DNA of 64,000 bases from G963667675 sp964291545. GTDB lineage: Bacteria > Chloroflexota > Dehalococcoidia > Lucifugimonadales > UBA3495. The stretch covers positions 1,054,001 to 1,118,000 of the forward strand of contig OZ219861.1 of NCBI GenBank assembly GCA_964291545.2. The letters are read 5' to 3'. Positions 8,902-17,443 of the stretch are shown piece after piece. Both the position numbers and the translations under genes were made by a program. Numbering within the stretch: the first letter of the stretch is position 1; every line of letters begins with the position of its first letter. The notes under the pieces are model-generated. The model made no database searches. It had not been told where the DNA came from and saw only the letters and a list, made by a program, of their open reading frames with translations.

Positions 8902-9681
8902 ATAGACGAGAAGCGCCTGCGCCAATTGCTTGAGGACTTCAAGGAAAACGGCGCGACCGCTGAACAGGTCTTGTCGCAACTGAGAGACCTGCCCTACCAG
9001 GACATTGGGTGGGCCAAGATCGACCACCACCGTCCGCTACGGACAGGGTCGCCGGAGGTCGTGCTGGGAAAGGGCAAGACCCCGGAACAGGTGGCCGGTA
9101 TTGTGGCTGCTTTGAAAGGCAGAGGCCACCCCGTATTGGTCACCAAGACGGACCGGACCGCCCATGAAGCCGTGGTCAGAGAGACTCCGGAAGCTATCTT
9201 TAACGAGGTGGCCAGGGCCATCGTCGTGCCCGCGCCGGAGCCCATCGTCAAGCTCGAGGGCGTCTTGATAGTCACCGGGGGAACGGCGGACCTGCCCGTT
9301 GCCGATGAGGCGGCGATTACGGCTGGGCTGATGGGCAGCGAGGCGGCGCAGGTGAGCGACGTGGGTGTGGCAGGACTGCACAGGCTGCTGGACCATATAG
9401 ACGCGCTCCGGCGGGCGCGGGTAATCATCGTCGTCGCCGGAATGGAAGCGGCCTTGACGGGCGTGGTGGCGGGCCTGGTGTCAGCCCCGGTTATCGCCGT
9501 ACCCACCAGCACTGGCTACGGCGCAAGCTTCGAAGGACTGGCGGCCCTGCTGGGAATGCTGAACAGCTGCGCTCCCGGCGTGGCCGTGGTCAACATAGAC
9601 AACGGCTTCGGGGCGGGATACCTGGCGGCCCAGATCAACCGGATGGCGCACCAGTCTGCGGAGGAAGCGCTGGGCGACTAA
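8902..9681 (+). CDS. larB: LarB, nicotinate adenine dinucleotide carboxylase/hydrolase, probable ATA start
   Basis: LarB carboxylates and hydrolyses nicotinate adenine dinucleotide, the first step of the Ni-pincer cofactor pathway. It has a C-terminal AIR-carboxylase (PurE)-like domain (VLIVTGGTADLPVADEA, STGYGASFEGLAALLGMLNS). The first ordinary start codon in frame is TTG at 8926. However, the eight codons before it (I-D-E-K-R-L-R-Q) match the usual LarB N-terminus, and a perfect AAGGAGG at 8889-8895 sits 6 bases before an ATA at 8902. An ATC at 8899 is the other option. I take 8902; the conservative alternative is 8926 (251 residues). Third gene of larE-larC-larB. Confidence 0.9.
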   Translation: MDEKRLRQLLEDFKENGATAEQVLSQLRDLPYQDIGWAKIDHHRPLRTGSPEVVLGKGKTPEQVAGIVAALKGRGHPVLVTKTDRTAHEAVVRETPEAIFNEVARAIVVPAPEPIVKLEGVLIVTGGTADLPVADEAAITAGLMGSEAAQVSDVGVAGLHRLLDHIDALRRARVIIVVAGMEAALTGVVAGLVSAPVIAVPTSTGYGASFEGLAALLGMLNSCAPGVAVVNIDNGFGAGYLAAQINRMAHQSAEEALGD

Positions 9682-9745
9682 AGTGGAGCCATAACCGGCG
9701 CGTCACCCAAGTCTGGGGAGTACCTGGAGAAATTGCTGGTGTAAA

Positions 9746-9821
9746 TGGTCGGGGTGAGTGGATTCGAACCACCGGCCTCTACGTCCCGAACGTAGCGCGC
9801 TAGCCACTGCGCTACACCCCG
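9746..9821 (-). tRNA. tRNA-Pro (CGG)
   Basis: A full cloverleaf on the minus strand. The acceptor arms CGGGGTG and CACCCCG pair over 7 bp. The anticodon stem is CTACG/CGTAG with loop TTCGGGA, giving anticodon CGG (codon CCG). The T-loop is TTCGAAT. The discriminator is A, followed by an encoded CCA (9748-9746). A minus-strand TATAAT at 9873-9868 lies about 47 bases upstream and may be its -10. Confidence 0.95.
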
Positions 9822-9976
9822 ACATTGCCGCTGCAAGGGAAGCCGAGAAATTGCTTCCGGCTAGAATATTATACCCCAAGGCCGCCGCCGGGGCCGGAAG
9901 CAACGCACACTATTTGATGGGACTAGCCTGGCGAATGCCTTCGTCATCTTTCCAAAATGGCAAATCAGCCCCGGTA

Positions 9977-10696
9977 CTAATTTGCCCGGGCTATAGTTTC
10001 TGATTCGCCCAGCATCTGAAGGGTCTGCTCCCGTAGAATTTTCAAGTTCAGAGCGCCTTGCCAGTGCTTGAAGATGCTGCCGTCGGCGGCGATGAACGTC
10101 GTCGCCGGCAGACCGAGAATTCTGTACGCCTGCATGACTGAATTGTCGTCTGTGGACGCTGCCGGATAGGTGACGTCCAACTCCTCCAAAAGGTCCTTGG
10201 CGTCTTCCAACGACCCCAAGCCGGTAAATTGCCCCAGGTCCACTCCCACCAGGTTCACCCGGTCGCCAAACTCTTCATAGAACTCCTGGAAGTCAGGCAA
10301 CTCGGCTCGGCAAGGGGGGCACAGGCCGGCCCAGAAGTTTATGACCAGCGGCTTCCCCTGCAGGTCGCCGGGGGTCAACGGCCCATCCCCCAGGACATCT
10401 TGCCCTTGGAACAGGGTGAAGGTGAAGCTGGGCGCCGGGTCATCGGACGGCGGGACCGGAGTTTCGGTAGACTCGTCCGGCGTAGTGACCGCTGTGGACT
10501 CCGGAGCAGCTGTGGCCTCAGGAACAACCGTCGGTTCCGACCGGGTCGGAGCTTCGGAACCTCCGCCGCAGGCCGCCAGGACAATTCCAAACATCAACGT
10601 CATAAGCGCCAGCGTAATCCTGCGGATGAGAACCGTCCTGACCCGGCGGCGCTGCCCGCTTATGCCCAATCCACCCTGTGCCCTAGTGCTTACCAT
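9977..10696 (-). CDS. TlpA-like thioredoxin-fold lipoprotein
   Basis: An exported disulfide oxidoreductase of the TlpA/ResA type. A basic N-terminus, a hydrophobic stretch and LAACGGG form a lipoprotein signal. A linker rich in Pro, Thr, Ser and Glu (~50 residues) leads to the thioredoxin domain: INFWAGLCPPCRAELPDF with active-site C-P-P-C, VGVDLGQ, and a cis-Pro loop at GLPATTFI. It may reduce or mature exported cytochromes or other thiol proteins. I chose the ATG at 10696 because GGAGG lies 7 bases before it; an in-frame ATG at 10723 has no such site. It lies 86 bases downstream of mfd on the same strand. Confidence 0.88.
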   Translation of the reverse strand: MVSTRAQGGLGISGQRRRVRTVLIRRITLALMTLMFGIVLAACGGGSEAPTRSEPTVVPEATAAPESTAVTTPDESTETPVPPSDDPAPSFTFTLFQGQDVLGDGPLTPGDLQGKPLVINFWAGLCPPCRAELPDFQEFYEEFGDRVNLVGVDLGQFTGLGSLEDAKDLLEELDVTYPAASTDDNSVMQAYRILGLPATTFIAADGSIFKHWQGALNLKILREQTLQMLGESETIARAN

Positions 10697-10782
10697 GACT
10701 TGTCCTCCAAGCATCGAAGACATTGTATCGAGTTTGCACGTCCTTGCGCCGGGCCGCGGCCGCCAGCCACCGGAGGCCCTGA

Positions 10783-13700
10783 CTATCCGACCAATTGCTT
10801 TATTCTCTCTTGGAACGCGCCAAGCCGTTCCAGCATCATCTTTAACCGCTGCGGCCAGTCATCGCCAAGACGCCGCCACGGGAGGTTAATCTGCCGGTTG
10901 CCCACGGATGCGGAAGGCCCAAGGGCCTGCTGCAGCGGCGCCCTGGCGCCTCCCACCGGCAGGGTGAGAGTCAGCGCTACGGCCTCACTGCTGTGGACTA
11001 TAGATTCTACGCCGACGGCAAAGGCCCGGATTCTAAGCTCCGCAACAAAAAGCAGGTTCTCCACTTCTTCGGGGATTGGGCCGAAACGGTCTCGTAGCTC
11101 GTCGCGGAGCACCGTAACCTCCTGCCCTCGAGTGAGGCGGGCCAGCCGCTGGTAGATGGCCATCCGCGTGGGCAGGTGGTCGATATACGATTCTGGGATT
11201 CGGGCCTGCAGCGGCAAGTCGATTTTGGGAAGTACATCGGCGGCGGGCCTGGAGTCCGGAGAGTTTTCTCCCTGCCCTTCGGCCAATTCCCTCACTGCTT
11301 CCTGGAGCAATTGACTGTACAGGTCGAGACCCACCTGGTGAATGTGGCCGCTCTGGGCGGCGCCCAGCAGGTTGCCCGCACCGCGAATTTCCATGTCGCG
11401 CATGGCAATCCGAAAACCGGATCCCAGCTCGGACGCCTCCAGTATCGCTTGGACTCTTTGCTCCGCCGACTCGGTAATCCTCCGGCCCCTGGGCACTAGC
11501 AAGTAAGCGTAGGCCCGGTGGTCTCCCCTGCCTACCCGGCCCCTGAGCTGGTAAAGCTGGGCCAGGCCGAAGCGGTCGGCCCTATCGACAATCAGCGTGT
11601 TGACGTTGGGCATATCCAGGCCCGACTCGATAATGGTGGTGCACACCAGCACGTCGGCCTCCCCGCGGGAGAAGGCCACCATGACCTCTTCCAGGTCGCC
11701 TTCGGCCATCTGCCCGTGAGCAACCAACACCCTTGCCTGGGGCACAAGTTCGGAGATCTGCGCCGCCGTTTGCTCGATGGTCTTGACCCGGTTGTGCAGA
11801 AAGAAGACCTGGCCGTTGCGCTCAAGCTCCCTGAGCAGCGCTTCTCTTATGACGTCTTCGCTGTATTCGGAGACGAAGGTCTTGACCGGCAGCCGGGCCT
11901 CCGGCGGCGTGTCCATTGTGCTGAGGTCGCGAATTCCCGACAATGCCTGGTTCAACGTGCGCGGGATGGGCGTGGCGCTCAGGGTCAACACGTCCACCTC
12001 CTGCCGGAGCTTCTTAAGCCGCTCCTTGTGGTCGACGCCAAACCGCTGCTCTTCGTCGACCACCGCCAACCCCAGGTTCTTGAACTTCACGTCCTTCTGC
12101 AACAGCCGGTGGGTGCCGATGACGATGTCGACCTCGCCGTTGGTCAGGCCCTCGATGATTTCCTGTTGTTCTTTAGCCGTCCTGAAACGGCTGAGTACCT
12201 CCACTCGGATCGGATAGGGTTCCAGGCGCTCGGAGAAAGTGGCGTAGTGCTGCTGGGCCAGAACGGTGGTGGGCACCAGGAGCCCCACTTGCATTCCGTC
12301 GTTGACCGTCTTGAAAGCGGCCCGCAGGGCCACCTCGGTCTTTCCGTAGCCAACGTCTCCGCAGATGAGGCGGTCCATGGGCTTGAGCCGTTCCATGTCC
12401 TCTTTGACCTGGGTTATTGCCTGTGCCTGGTCGGGTGTTTCCTCGTAGGGGAAGGCATCCTCCAGTTCCTGCTGCCACGCCGTGTCCGGGCTGAACCCGT
12501 GGCCGCTGGCCTCCTGGCGGGCGGCGTTGAGCTTCACCAGCTCCATCGCCAACTCGCGCGTGGCCCCTTTCACCCGCTGCTTGATCCTGGCCCACTCCGC
12601 CGCGCTGAGGCGGGTCAAGACGGGAGGCCGGTCTGCAGAGCCCACGTAGGCGGAAACCCGGTCCAGGTGTTCCGTGGGCACGTAGAGCTTATCTCCTTCG
12701 GCATACTCCAATACCAGGTATTCCCTTTCCTCGCCGTCCTGGCCCATCTGGGTAGTCCCCGTGAAACGGGCCACGCCGTGGTCGATGTGGACCACGTAGG
12801 TCCCCGGCGCCAGGTCCGCCAACGCCACCTCTGGCCCCTGGCGGCTCCTGCCGGTCCGGCGGTAGCGCCGCTCCTTGACCGTCCCGAACAGTTCGCCGTC
12901 GGTCAGCAGGACTAGGGAGAGGCTTTCCACATTTCCTTCCGATCCTTCAGATGATCCGTTGACGTGCTGACTTGGCGACCCTTGGCCGGCGGTCGGCGCG
13001 GCGGTTTCCGGCGGCGTCTGAGTCCCAGGTGAATCAAGCGTCCAGCCTTCCTGCAGGGAGCCGGAAGCCAGGTAGACCACACCCGGCGGGGGAGGCTCGT
13101 CAATGACGTCGCGGAGGGAGACGCCGACTCCAGCCCCTTCCAGGATTTCGGCCAAACGCCTGGCGTGTTGGGTAACCGCGACCACGGTTTTGCCGTCGCG
13201 CTGGTGCCGCCTTGCGTCGCTGGCCAATTGCTCCAGCCGTCCGTAGTAGGGCGCTGCCGGTTGGAATATCCGGTCCTCTTCCCCGCTTACCCAACTGTTA
13301 AGCTCGATGCGCTGCCGCCGCTCCAGGCAGCCGTAGAACTCCTGCCATTCCAGGTACGGAGAGGGAAACCGCACGGGCAGCTCACCCCGGCCTTCCCTGC
13401 CGGCCCTCATGCGGCTGAACCGCTCCTCTAAATCCTGGGCCTCGGCCTCGATGCGGCTGCTCCGCTCCATTATCACCAACGCATCCTGCGGCAGGTAGTC
13501 CAGCAGGCTGGACTGGTTGAGCAGACCGTTGTAGAAAGAGAGGCTCTCGGCGTTGGAATCGGCGAACAGATTGGCTAATTCCTCATCCATACGATCACGG
13601 ACTTCAGGACTGCATTGGCTGAAGTCCATTTCCTCCGTGAGCCGTTTGATATTGTCCCGGCAGGCAAGGCTGGGGAGTTGCTCCCGGGCCGCAATGATGC

Positions 13701-14421
13701 GGACTTCTTCGGCGGGGCCGACAGACCTCTGGGTGTAGGGGTCGAATTCCCGAATGGTATCCACCTGGTCATCCCACATTTCGATGCGGAAGGGCAGTTC
13801 AACGTGCGGGGGAAACACGTCGATAATGCCGCCCCGGCGGCTGAAACTGCCTGGCGACTCAACCAACGGCTCGTTGCGGTAGCCCAGGTCTACCCATTGC
13901 GCAAGTAGGGAAGCAATCCTGAGCTTGTCCCCAACGGACACCCGGTAGGCGCCGGGTTGTCCCTCGTCAGGCCCGTTTCCGACCATTATTTCCGGTGTCA
14001 CCGTCTTGCGGAGAGCAGCGCCCACCGAGGCCACCACCAGGGGGTTAGGTACGCCGGCGACCTTTGGATGCAGCCTTACGTCAGCCAGCGCAGCCAAGGC
14101 GGCCAGGCGCTGGTTGCCGGTATTGGCGTCCACCGCCAGCCGCTCGAAGGGCAATACCTCAGGCTCCGGCAGCAGGTATACCGGCTGACCCTCCCCGACG
14201 TAGGTCAGCAACTGGTCGTGGAGACGCCGGGCGTCTTCAGGACGGGGCGTGATGACCAGCAAGGGGGAGTTTCGGTGACGCCAGAGAGCAGCTATGTATC
14301 CTGGGCGGCCGCCTTGCCGCACGGTAATTTGCGGCGACTGCCCCCCCGAGTCCAGCAACTCCAGGTGGCGGCGGTATTCACCGTTTCCGGCGATGAGAGA
14401 TAGTATGCCGTTAAGGGCCAT
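10783..14421 (-). CDS. mfd: Transcription-repair coupling factor Mfd
   Basis: A 1212-residue SF2 DNA translocase that strips stalled RNA polymerase off DNA and recruits UvrA. Visible domains are: UvrB-like N-terminal domains (~1-350); an acidic low-complexity linker (~470-510); the RNA-polymerase-binding CarD-like domain at ~545-600 (LAPGTYVVHIDHGVARF); the helicase motor with Walker A GDVGYGKTEVA, the DEEQ box DEEQRFGV, SATPIPRTL and QLRGRVGRGDHRAYAYLL; and the C-terminal TRCF domain. Length is typical. The start is ATG at 14421. It diverges from proB. Confidence 0.97.
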   Translation of the reverse strand: MALNGILSLIAGNGEYRRHLELLDSGGQSPQITVRQGGRPGYIAALWRHRNSPLLVITPRPEDARRLHDQLLTYVGEGQPVYLLPEPEVLPFERLAVDANTGNQRLAALAALADVRLHPKVAGVPNPLVVASVGAALRKTVTPEIMVGNGPDEGQPGAYRVSVGDKLRIASLLAQWVDLGYRNEPLVESPGSFSRRGGIIDVFPPHVELPFRIEMWDDQVDTIREFDPYTQRSVGPAEEVRIIAAREQLPSLACRDNIKRLTEEMDFSQCSPEVRDRMDEELANLFADSNAESLSFYNGLLNQSSLLDYLPQDALVIMERSSRIEAEAQDLEERFSRMRAGREGRGELPVRFPSPYLEWQEFYGCLERRQRIELNSWVSGEEDRIFQPAAPYYGRLEQLASDARRHQRDGKTVVAVTQHARRLAEILEGAGVGVSLRDVIDEPPPPGVVYLASGSLQEGWTLDSPGTQTPPETAAPTAGQGSPSQHVNGSSEGSEGNVESLSLVLLTDGELFGTVKERRYRRTGRSRQGPEVALADLAPGTYVVHIDHGVARFTGTTQMGQDGEEREYLVLEYAEGDKLYVPTEHLDRVSAYVGSADRPPVLTRLSAAEWARIKQRVKGATRELAMELVKLNAARQEASGHGFSPDTAWQQELEDAFPYEETPDQAQAITQVKEDMERLKPMDRLICGDVGYGKTEVALRAAFKTVNDGMQVGLLVPTTVLAQQHYATFSERLEPYPIRVEVLSRFRTAKEQQEIIEGLTNGEVDIVIGTHRLLQKDVKFKNLGLAVVDEEQRFGVDHKERLKKLRQEVDVLTLSATPIPRTLNQALSGIRDLSTMDTPPEARLPVKTFVSEYSEDVIREALLRELERNGQVFFLHNRVKTIEQTAAQISELVPQARVLVAHGQMAEGDLEEVMVAFSRGEADVLVCTTIIESGLDMPNVNTLIVDRADRFGLAQLYQLRGRVGRGDHRAYAYLLVPRGRRITESAEQRVQAILEASELGSGFRIAMRDMEIRGAGNLLGAAQSGHIHQVGLDLYSQLLQEAVRELAEGQGENSPDSRPAADVLPKIDLPLQARIPESYIDHLPTRMAIYQRLARLTRGQEVTVLRDELRDRFGPIPEEVENLLFVAELRIRAFAVGVESIVHSSEAVALTLTLPVGGARAPLQQALGPSASVGNRQINLPWRRLGDDWPQRLKMMLERLGAFQERIKQLVG

Positions 14422-14526
14422 TTGACGCGCAACTAAAGGGGCCTAATCTCCAGGATTAGCCCCGTAAGACTATTCTATGAGGTCGAAAGCCCGCCGCGCA
14501 AGGCGCGCCTGATACCAAGGGGAGCG

Positions 14527-14535
14527 TGTTATAAT
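14527..14535 (+). promoter_or_regulatory. Candidate extended -10 promoter for proBA
   Basis: TGTTATAAT at 14527-14535 is an extended -10 element (TGn-TATAAT) with no clear -35. It lies 45 bases before the proB ATG and points toward it, in the mfd-proB divergent gap (14422-14580). Confidence 0.5.
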
Positions 14536-14580
14536 TCGGGCTGACCGGGAAGTTTCGGCTTCCCGCTTTGTTACTGCGAG

Positions 14581-15765
14581 ATGACCCGCTCCATGTCCAA
14601 CACCGGCAGCCTCCCCGCATCCTCCGTCGCGCAATCCCGGGCCTCCGACCGCCCGAGATACCGGCGCGTGGTGATCAAGGCCGGCACCAGCGTGCTGACT
14701 AACCCGCCGGACCACCAGGGCCTGAACCTGGAGGTTATGGGCAGCCTGGCGCGACAGATCGCCGGTCTTGGAGCAGAGGCGTTGCTGGTGACCTCCGGGG
14801 CAATCGCCGCCGGACGCGAGGCCCTGGGCGCCGGCAAGAACGAGGGAACGCGTGACATAAATAACCGGCAGGTGATGGCGGCTGTCGGCCAAAGCCGCAT
14901 CATGCACACCTATCAGGAGTTGTTCGCCGCCCATGGCCGACAGGTGGCCCAGACCCTGCTGACCATAAAGGATCTTTCGGACCGCCAGTCGTACCTGAAC
15001 CTGCGCAACACGCTGCGGGGCTTGCTGGAATCGGGAGTGGTGCCCATTCTAAACGAGAACGACGTGGTGGCCGTCGATGAGATTGGCGAGGTGTTCGGCG
15101 ACAATGACCGCCTTTCAGCCCTGGTGGCCAACCTGATGGACGCCGACCTCCTGGTGATCCTGACCGATATAGACGGGCTCTATACCGCCGACCCCCACGT
15201 CGATCCTAACGCCCGGTTCATACCGGAGGTCGAGCACGTGGACGCCTCCATAGAGGCTATGGCCGGCAGAAACCGCCACCCTTGGGCCAGGGGCGGAATG
15301 GCCACCAAGCTGGAAGCGGCGCGTTTGGTGACCACCTCCGGCATCTCCATGATCATGTGCAGGGGCATGGATGAAGACGCGGTATCCAAGGCTGTCCGCG
15401 GCGAGGCCGTTGGCACCCTCTTCAAACCGGCGGGCAGCAAGCTGGAAGCCCGCAAGCGGTGGATGCTGGGCAACGTCTCCCACCAGGGTGGCGTCGTGGT
15501 GGACGCCGGGGCTGCCCAGGCCCTGCAGCAAGACCATCGAAGCCTTCTTCCCGCCGGCATCGCCCGGGTGAACGGGGACTTCGGCAGAGGGGATATAATC
15601 TACGTCAGCGATGACTCCGGCCGGGCGATTGCCTGCGGCATCGTCAACTACAGTTCAGGGGACGTGGGGCGGATTCGAGGACTGCGCTCCAGGCAAATCG
15701 CCGAGACCCTGGGCTACCAGTACGGCGAAGAGGTCGTGCATCGCAACCACTTGGTGCTACTGTAG
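14581..15765 (+). CDS. proB: Glutamate 5-kinase with PUA domain
   Basis: A 394-residue enzyme that phosphorylates L-glutamate to gamma-glutamyl phosphate, the first step of proline synthesis. The amino-acid-kinase domain covers ~20-275: VVIKAGTSVLT (phosphate loop), LVTSGAIAAGREALG, NENDVVAVDEI, FGDNDRLSALVA, ILTDIDGLYT and GGMATKLEAA. The PUA domain follows at ~295-375. The first ~20 residues are extra relative to shorter homologues. The start is ATG at 14581; in-frame ATG codons just after it are possible alternatives. It is 36 bases from proA in the same operon. Confidence 0.95.
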   Translation: MTRSMSNTGSLPASSVAQSRASDRPRYRRVVIKAGTSVLTNPPDHQGLNLEVMGSLARQIAGLGAEALLVTSGAIAAGREALGAGKNEGTRDINNRQVMAAVGQSRIMHTYQELFAAHGRQVAQTLLTIKDLSDRQSYLNLRNTLRGLLESGVVPILNENDVVAVDEIGEVFGDNDRLSALVANLMDADLLVILTDIDGLYTADPHVDPNARFIPEVEHVDASIEAMAGRNRHPWARGGMATKLEAARLVTTSGISMIMCRGMDEDAVSKAVRGEAVGTLFKPAGSKLEARKRWMLGNVSHQGGVVVDAGAAQALQQDHRSLLPAGIARVNGDFGRGDIIYVSDDSGRAIACGIVNYSSGDVGRIRGLRSRQIAETLGYQYGEEVVHRNHLVLL

Positions 15766-15801
15766 GCTCGACGGAGAAAGTGTGAGAGCGTCAGACGGGC
15801 G

Positions 15802-17088
15802 ATGACTAACCTGAAAACAAAGGCCGTTGACCAGCTATTGGCCAAGGGTGCGGCGGCCCGTGCCGCCGGCCGCCTCCTGTCCCGCACGCCCAGCGGCGTA
15901 AAGGACCAGGCCCTGCGAAACATCGCCCAGGCCTTGGAGTCCCAACAAGAGCAAGTCTTGGAGGCCAACCAACGAGACTACGACACGGCCAAGAACAACG
16001 GCCTGAGCGACGCCCTCCTGGACCGGCTCCTGCTGACCAGGGACCGGCTGCAGGCCATGGCCGAAGGGGTGCGCGAGGTCGCCGATCTGCCCGACCCGGT
16101 GGGAGAGGTGCTGGACATGGCCCCGCTGCCCAACGGGTTGCTGGTCGGCAAGCGCCGTGTGCCCCTGGGAGTGGTGGGCAGCATCTACGAAAGCAGGCCC
16201 GACGTGACCGTGGACATCTCGGTCCTGTGCCTCAAGTCCGGGAACGCCTGCCTGCTGCGGGGCGGCAAGGAGAGCCTGAACTCCAACCTGGCCCTGGTGG
16301 GACTGATACGCAACAGCATTTCTGAGGCCGGGATTCCCGCAGAGGCGGTGGAGTTCGTCGATAACACGGACCGCTCCCTGGTAAGCGCCATGCTGGGGAT
16401 GAAAGAGTACGTGGACTTGATAGTCCCGCGAGGAGGCCCGGAGTTAATCCGGTTCGTCGAAGAAAATGCCGTCATGCCCGCGATAACCGGCGGTATCGGC
16501 GTTTGCCATACCTACATCGACCAGGCAGCCGACGTGGAGAAGGCAGCCGGCATAATATTCAATGCCAAGGTGCAGCGGCCCTACGTTTGCAACGCCCTGG
16601 ACACGGTGCTTGTACACACCGATATAGCCCCCCAGTGCCTTCCCCGCATTGCGCAGGAGTTGGGAACGGCGGGGGTCGAGCTGCATTGCGACCACCGCGC
16701 CCTGGCTGTCTTGGGCCCCAACCCCGGCGCCCGGGTGTCGCCAGTAGGTGAAGAAGACTGGGGCCGGGAGTTCCTGTCGTTGACCGCTGCAGTTAAAGTG
16801 GTGGACTCGCAGGATGAAGCACTGCAGCACATCGAGACCTACGGCTCCGGCCATTCCGAGGCTATAGTGACCGAGGACTACTCCGCAGCCATGAGGTTCC
16901 TGGACGAGGTGGACGCCTCGGCGGTCTTCGTCAACGCCAGCACCCGGTTCAACGACGGCGGCCAGTTCGGGCTGGGGGCTGAGGTGGGCATAAGCACCCA
17001 GAAGTTTCACGCCAGGGGGCCCATGGGCCTGCGGGAGCTTACGTCTTACAAGTGGGTGGTCATGGGCAGCGGCCAGGTAAGGGACTAG
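15802..17088 (+). CDS. proA: Gamma-glutamyl phosphate reductase
   Basis: A 428-residue NADPH-dependent reductase that turns gamma-glutamyl phosphate into glutamate semialdehyde, the second step of proline synthesis. Family features are VPLGVVGSIYESRPDVTVD, LLRGGKES, LIVPRGGPELIRFV, the catalytic Cys in YVCNALDTVLVH, VNASTRFNDGGQFGLGAEVGIST and the C-terminal RGPMGLRELTSYKWV. The start is ATG at 15802. It is co-directional with proB and with the small downstream gene at 17118. Confidence 0.97.
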   Translation: MTNLKTKAVDQLLAKGAAARAAGRLLSRTPSGVKDQALRNIAQALESQQEQVLEANQRDYDTAKNNGLSDALLDRLLLTRDRLQAMAEGVREVADLPDPVGEVLDMAPLPNGLLVGKRRVPLGVVGSIYESRPDVTVDISVLCLKSGNACLLRGGKESLNSNLALVGLIRNSISEAGIPAEAVEFVDNTDRSLVSAMLGMKEYVDLIVPRGGPELIRFVEENAVMPAITGGIGVCHTYIDQAADVEKAAGIIFNAKVQRPYVCNALDTVLVHTDIAPQCLPRIAQELGTAGVELHCDHRALAVLGPNPGARVSPVGEEDWGREFLSLTAAVKVVDSQDEALQHIETYGSGHSEAIVTEDYSAAMRFLDEVDASAVFVNASTRFNDGGQFGLGAEVGISTQKFHARGPMGLRELTSYKWVVMGSGQVRD

Positions 17089-17117
17089 CCGGTCTAGGAC
17101 AAAAAGGAAGGCGGATA

Positions 17118-17423
17118 GTGTCGGACTTCAGTTTCGAGCGGGAAGTGCGGACTCCATACTCCGAGGCATACACCATTCGGGAAAATGATCGCCAAGTAGG
17201 GCGGGTGGACATCCATTTCGCCGACGGGCTGGTCCATCTTTCCGTGGCGGTTGACGAGAGCCTCACCCAGGACTCGATCCAGGAAATAATAGACACCGTG
17301 GACGAAGACATGGTGGATGCCGTGGGCATTTACCGCGAGGGGTTTGTCGTCCACGTATTCCAGGGAAGAGAGACCGGGGTCTTCAGCGACGAGGGGATGA
17401 CCGAGAACGGCAACGACCGCTGA
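17118..17423 (+). CDS. Small conserved-looking hypothetical protein
   Basis: 101 residues, acidic, soluble, no membrane segment. The N-terminal ~70 residues show alternating beta pattern (YTIRENDRQVGRVDIHF..GLVHLSVAV) followed by an amphipathic helix (QDSIQEIIDTVDEDMVDAVG). I do not recognise a family. The start is GTG at 17118 after GGAAGGCGG; a longer frame back to 17052 overlaps proA and is less likely. It lies 29 bases after proA and is probably in the proBA operon. Codon use matches its neighbours. Confidence 0.7.
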   Translation: MSDFSFEREVRTPYSEAYTIRENDRQVGRVDIHFADGLVHLSVAVDESLTQDSIQEIIDTVDEDMVDAVGIYREGFVVHVFQGRETGVFSDEGMTENGNDR

Positions 17424-17443
17424 CTAGGGCCGCCCGTTGCTCC

